A DNA stretch of 45,846 nucleotides from Dehalococcoidia bacterium. Its GTDB lineage: Bacteria > Chloroflexota > Dehalococcoidia > Lucifugimonadales > SHYT01. The notes beneath the pieces are model-generated. The model was given only the letters and a program-made list of their open reading frames with translations, was not told the DNA's origin and did not search any database. Both the position numbers and the translations under genes were made by a program. Location: the NCBI GenBank assembly GCA_009692665.1, contig SHYT01000011.1, positions 1 to 45,846 on the forward strand. The letters run 5' to 3'. The stretch's first letter is position 1, and the number at the start of each line of letters is the position of its first letter. Positions 44,571-45,846 of the stretch are shown one piece after another.

Positions 44571-44646
44571 ACATCCTCCGATCTTCAGTATATACGTCAA
44601 GTGCTGCCTTACGGACGCGGCCGCCTCTCGCGCTACAATGAGAGCC

Positions 44647-45639
44647 ATGTCCACGCCACACGTATTTGTCACCCGCATGATTGCACCGGAAGCGCTGGCT
44701 CTGCTGCGCGCGCAGGCCGATGTGGACGTCTGGCCGCACGAAAGCCCACCTTCCGCCAACGAGCTTCGTGAGCGTGCCCACACGTGCGATGGTCTGCTGA
44801 CCATGCTGACCGACCGCGTGGACGCCGGGCTGCTGGACGCCGCGCCGCGCGTGCGGGTGATAAGCAATATGGCCGTGGGCTACGACAACATCCAGGTGCC
44901 TGAAGCAACGAAACGCGGCGTGCTTATTGGCACCACGCCCGGCGTGCTAACGAAGACGTCGGCGGAGTTTGCGTTTGCACTCTTGCTAGCTGCTGCCCGG
45001 CGCGTAGTGGAGGGTGACCAGTTCTTACGCGCGGGCAAATGGCAGACGTGGCATCCCGGCATGCTCCTGGGCCGTGACCTTGCTGGTGCCACACTTGGCA
45101 TCGTCGGCCTTGGGGCCATTGGGCTGGAGGTAGCGAAACGAGCGCGTGTGTTTGAGATGCATGTGGCGTACACCTCGCGCACGAGAAAACCGGAGGAAGA
45201 GCAGCGGTATGGGTTGACCTGGATACACGATCTCTCAGACTTGCTTCAGGCAAGCGATTTTGTCAGTCTGCACGTAGCACTCACGGAGCAAACACGCCAT
45301 TTGATCGGCTTGAAGCAATTGCACCACATGAAGCGCACCGCCATCCTGGTGAACACCGCCCGCGGTTCAGTGGTAGACCAAAAGGCGCTCTATGGTGCCC
45401 TGAGAGAGGGCGTCATCGCGGGCGCGGCGCTGGACGTGGCGGAGCAGGAGCCAATGCCGCTGAGCGAGCCGCTGCTCACCCTGCCTAACGTGATTGTGAC
45501 GCCGCACATCGCCAGCGCCAGCGTGGCGACGCGTACGCGGATGGCGGTCATGGCCGCGCAGAACTTGCTGGCGGGGTTAAGCGGACAGACGATGCTGCAT
45601 TGTTTGAATCCTCAGGCATTTGTGGGTAGGAAGAAATGA
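44647..45639 (+). CDS. D-isomer-specific 2-hydroxyacid dehydrogenase (glyoxylate/hydroxypyruvate reductase-like)
   Basis: A 330-residue NAD(P)-dependent dehydrogenase. The opening PHVFVTRMIAPEALALL and the hinge NMAVGYDNIQVPEATKRGV are close to glyoxylate reductases (GyaR/GRHPR). The nucleotide fold is GIVGLGAIGLEVAKRA. The catalytic triad is visible: Arg in NTARGSVVD, Glu in DVAEQEPMPL and His in VTPHIASAS. The substrate is probably glyoxylate or hydroxypyruvate. The start at 44647 is set by the conserved opening; the frame extends 133 codons further upstream over the divergent gene, which is spurious. Its stop overlaps a tiny downstream ORF. Confidence 0.92.
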   Translation: MSTPHVFVTRMIAPEALALLRAQADVDVWPHESPPSANELRERAHTCDGLLTMLTDRVDAGLLDAAPRVRVISNMAVGYDNIQVPEATKRGVLIGTTPGVLTKTSAEFAFALLLAAARRVVEGDQFLRAGKWQTWHPGMLLGRDLAGATLGIVGLGAIGLEVAKRARVFEMHVAYTSRTRKPEEEQRYGLTWIHDLSDLLQASDFVSLHVALTEQTRHLIGLKQLHHMKRTAILVNTARGSVVDQKALYGALREGVIAGAALDVAEQEPMPLSEPLLTLPNVIVTPHIASASVATRTRMAVMAAQNLLAGLSGQTMLHCLNPQAFVGRKK

Positions 45640-45740
45640 GGCACGGAAAGACGCTCTACGCCGTTCTGGCTCTGTCATTATTGACCGCGTGCTCATTAGT
45701 AGCATCTGGTGCAAGGTTATCCCAGCGGTATCCTTGGTGA
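45636..45740 (+). CDS. Tiny putative lipoprotein
   Basis: A 34-residue frame that begins in the ATGA overlap with the dehydrogenase stop codon and has GGAAG upstream. It reads as a signal peptide with lipobox, MRHGKTLYAVLALSLLTACS, followed by only about 15 residues ending in SQRYPW. It may be a genuine entericidin-like small lipoprotein, or the front part of a longer lipoprotein gene broken by a stop. Confidence 0.4.
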   Translation: MRHGKTLYAVLALSLLTACSLVASGARLSQRYPW

Positions 45741-45778
45741 GCGATGTACCATGTGACACAGCCCAAGTGAGGTGAGAA

Positions 45779-45846
45779 ATGGTGACGATAGCCACCAAGA
45801 ATCCGCAGGAGAAACCCGGAACAAAAGCCGGTAAAGTCTGGGGGCT
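45779..45846 (+). CDS. Start of a gene cut by the window edge
   Basis: ATG at 45779 follows the ribosome binding site GAGGTGA and opens a frame to the end of the window: MVTIATKNPQEKPGTKAGKV, then WG. The 22 visible residues are hydrophilic and basic. Too short to identify. Confidence 0.5.
   Translation, partial: MVTIATKNPQEKPGTKAGKVWG

Overview
The window reads as a stretch of chromosome from a moderately GC-rich free-living bacterium, most likely a member of the Chloroflexota (Dehalococcoidia / SAR202-like). That placement is inferred from the look of several proteins and from the mix of a coenzyme F420 gene (cofE), a class II fumarase, assimilatory sulfur genes, SDR and FAD oxidoreductases and small Zn-ribbon proteins. 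There is no rRNA gene to confirm it. I see no phage, no CRISPR array, no tRNA and no complete insertion sequence. Nearly everything is housekeeping metabolism in short operons separated by clear hairpin terminators.

Layout. 1-2900 (+): end of prfA, then prmC, rsmG and a lysylphosphatidylglycerol-synthase-like membrane protein. 2989-7542 (-): a purine operon purF - (frameshifted small protein) - purM - purH. 7752-8510 (+): cofE, with a structured leader. 8613-10377: a small Zn-ribbon protein, a 0.5 kb AT-rich gap and three small unknown genes ending in a terminator. 10448-12670 (-): ftsH with an unusual inserted domain. 12783-16467: osmC-like gene, mutS2 and a small membrane protein. 16563-20042 (-): PIN/TRAM protein - ispD - ispF - cysS, an order close to the Bacillus yacL-ispD-ispF-...-cysS cluster.

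20338-29342 (+) is a sulfate assimilation superoperon: Cys-rich leader ORFs, a small unknown protein, ferredoxin sulfite/nitrite reductase, APS reductase (cysH), APS kinase (cysC), sulfate adenylyltransferase (sat), then another Cys-rich leader peptide with an intrinsic terminator, then the sulfate ABC transporter (binding lipoprotein, cysT, cysW, cysA). Sulfate is imported, activated to APS, reduced to sulfite and then to sulfide. The arrangement of Cys codons, a candidate antiterminator and a terminator indicates control by the supply of charged tRNA-Cys.

29412-34894: a 2-TM protein, a truncated LuxR-type gene, a PduO-type cobalamin adenosyltransferase, hisH - Zn-ribbon microprotein - hisA - fmdB-like gene, an SDR with a chagasin-like inhibitor, and sufU. 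34988-41549: an MFS exporter, a GlcD-like FAD oxidase, a SAM hydroxide adenosyltransferase, secG, gatB and a DinB-like protein. 41721-45846: fumC, a small unknown gene, a DUF971 protein, a TlpA-like lipoprotein thioredoxin, a 2-hydroxyacid dehydrogenase, a tiny lipoprotein ORF and the start of one more gene.

The two most unusual items are (i) the set of cysteine-codon leader ORFs in front of both halves of the sulfur operon, the second with a complete attenuator geometry, and (ii) an FtsH whose M41 peptidase domain is interrupted by a second copy of its own extracytoplasmic domain.
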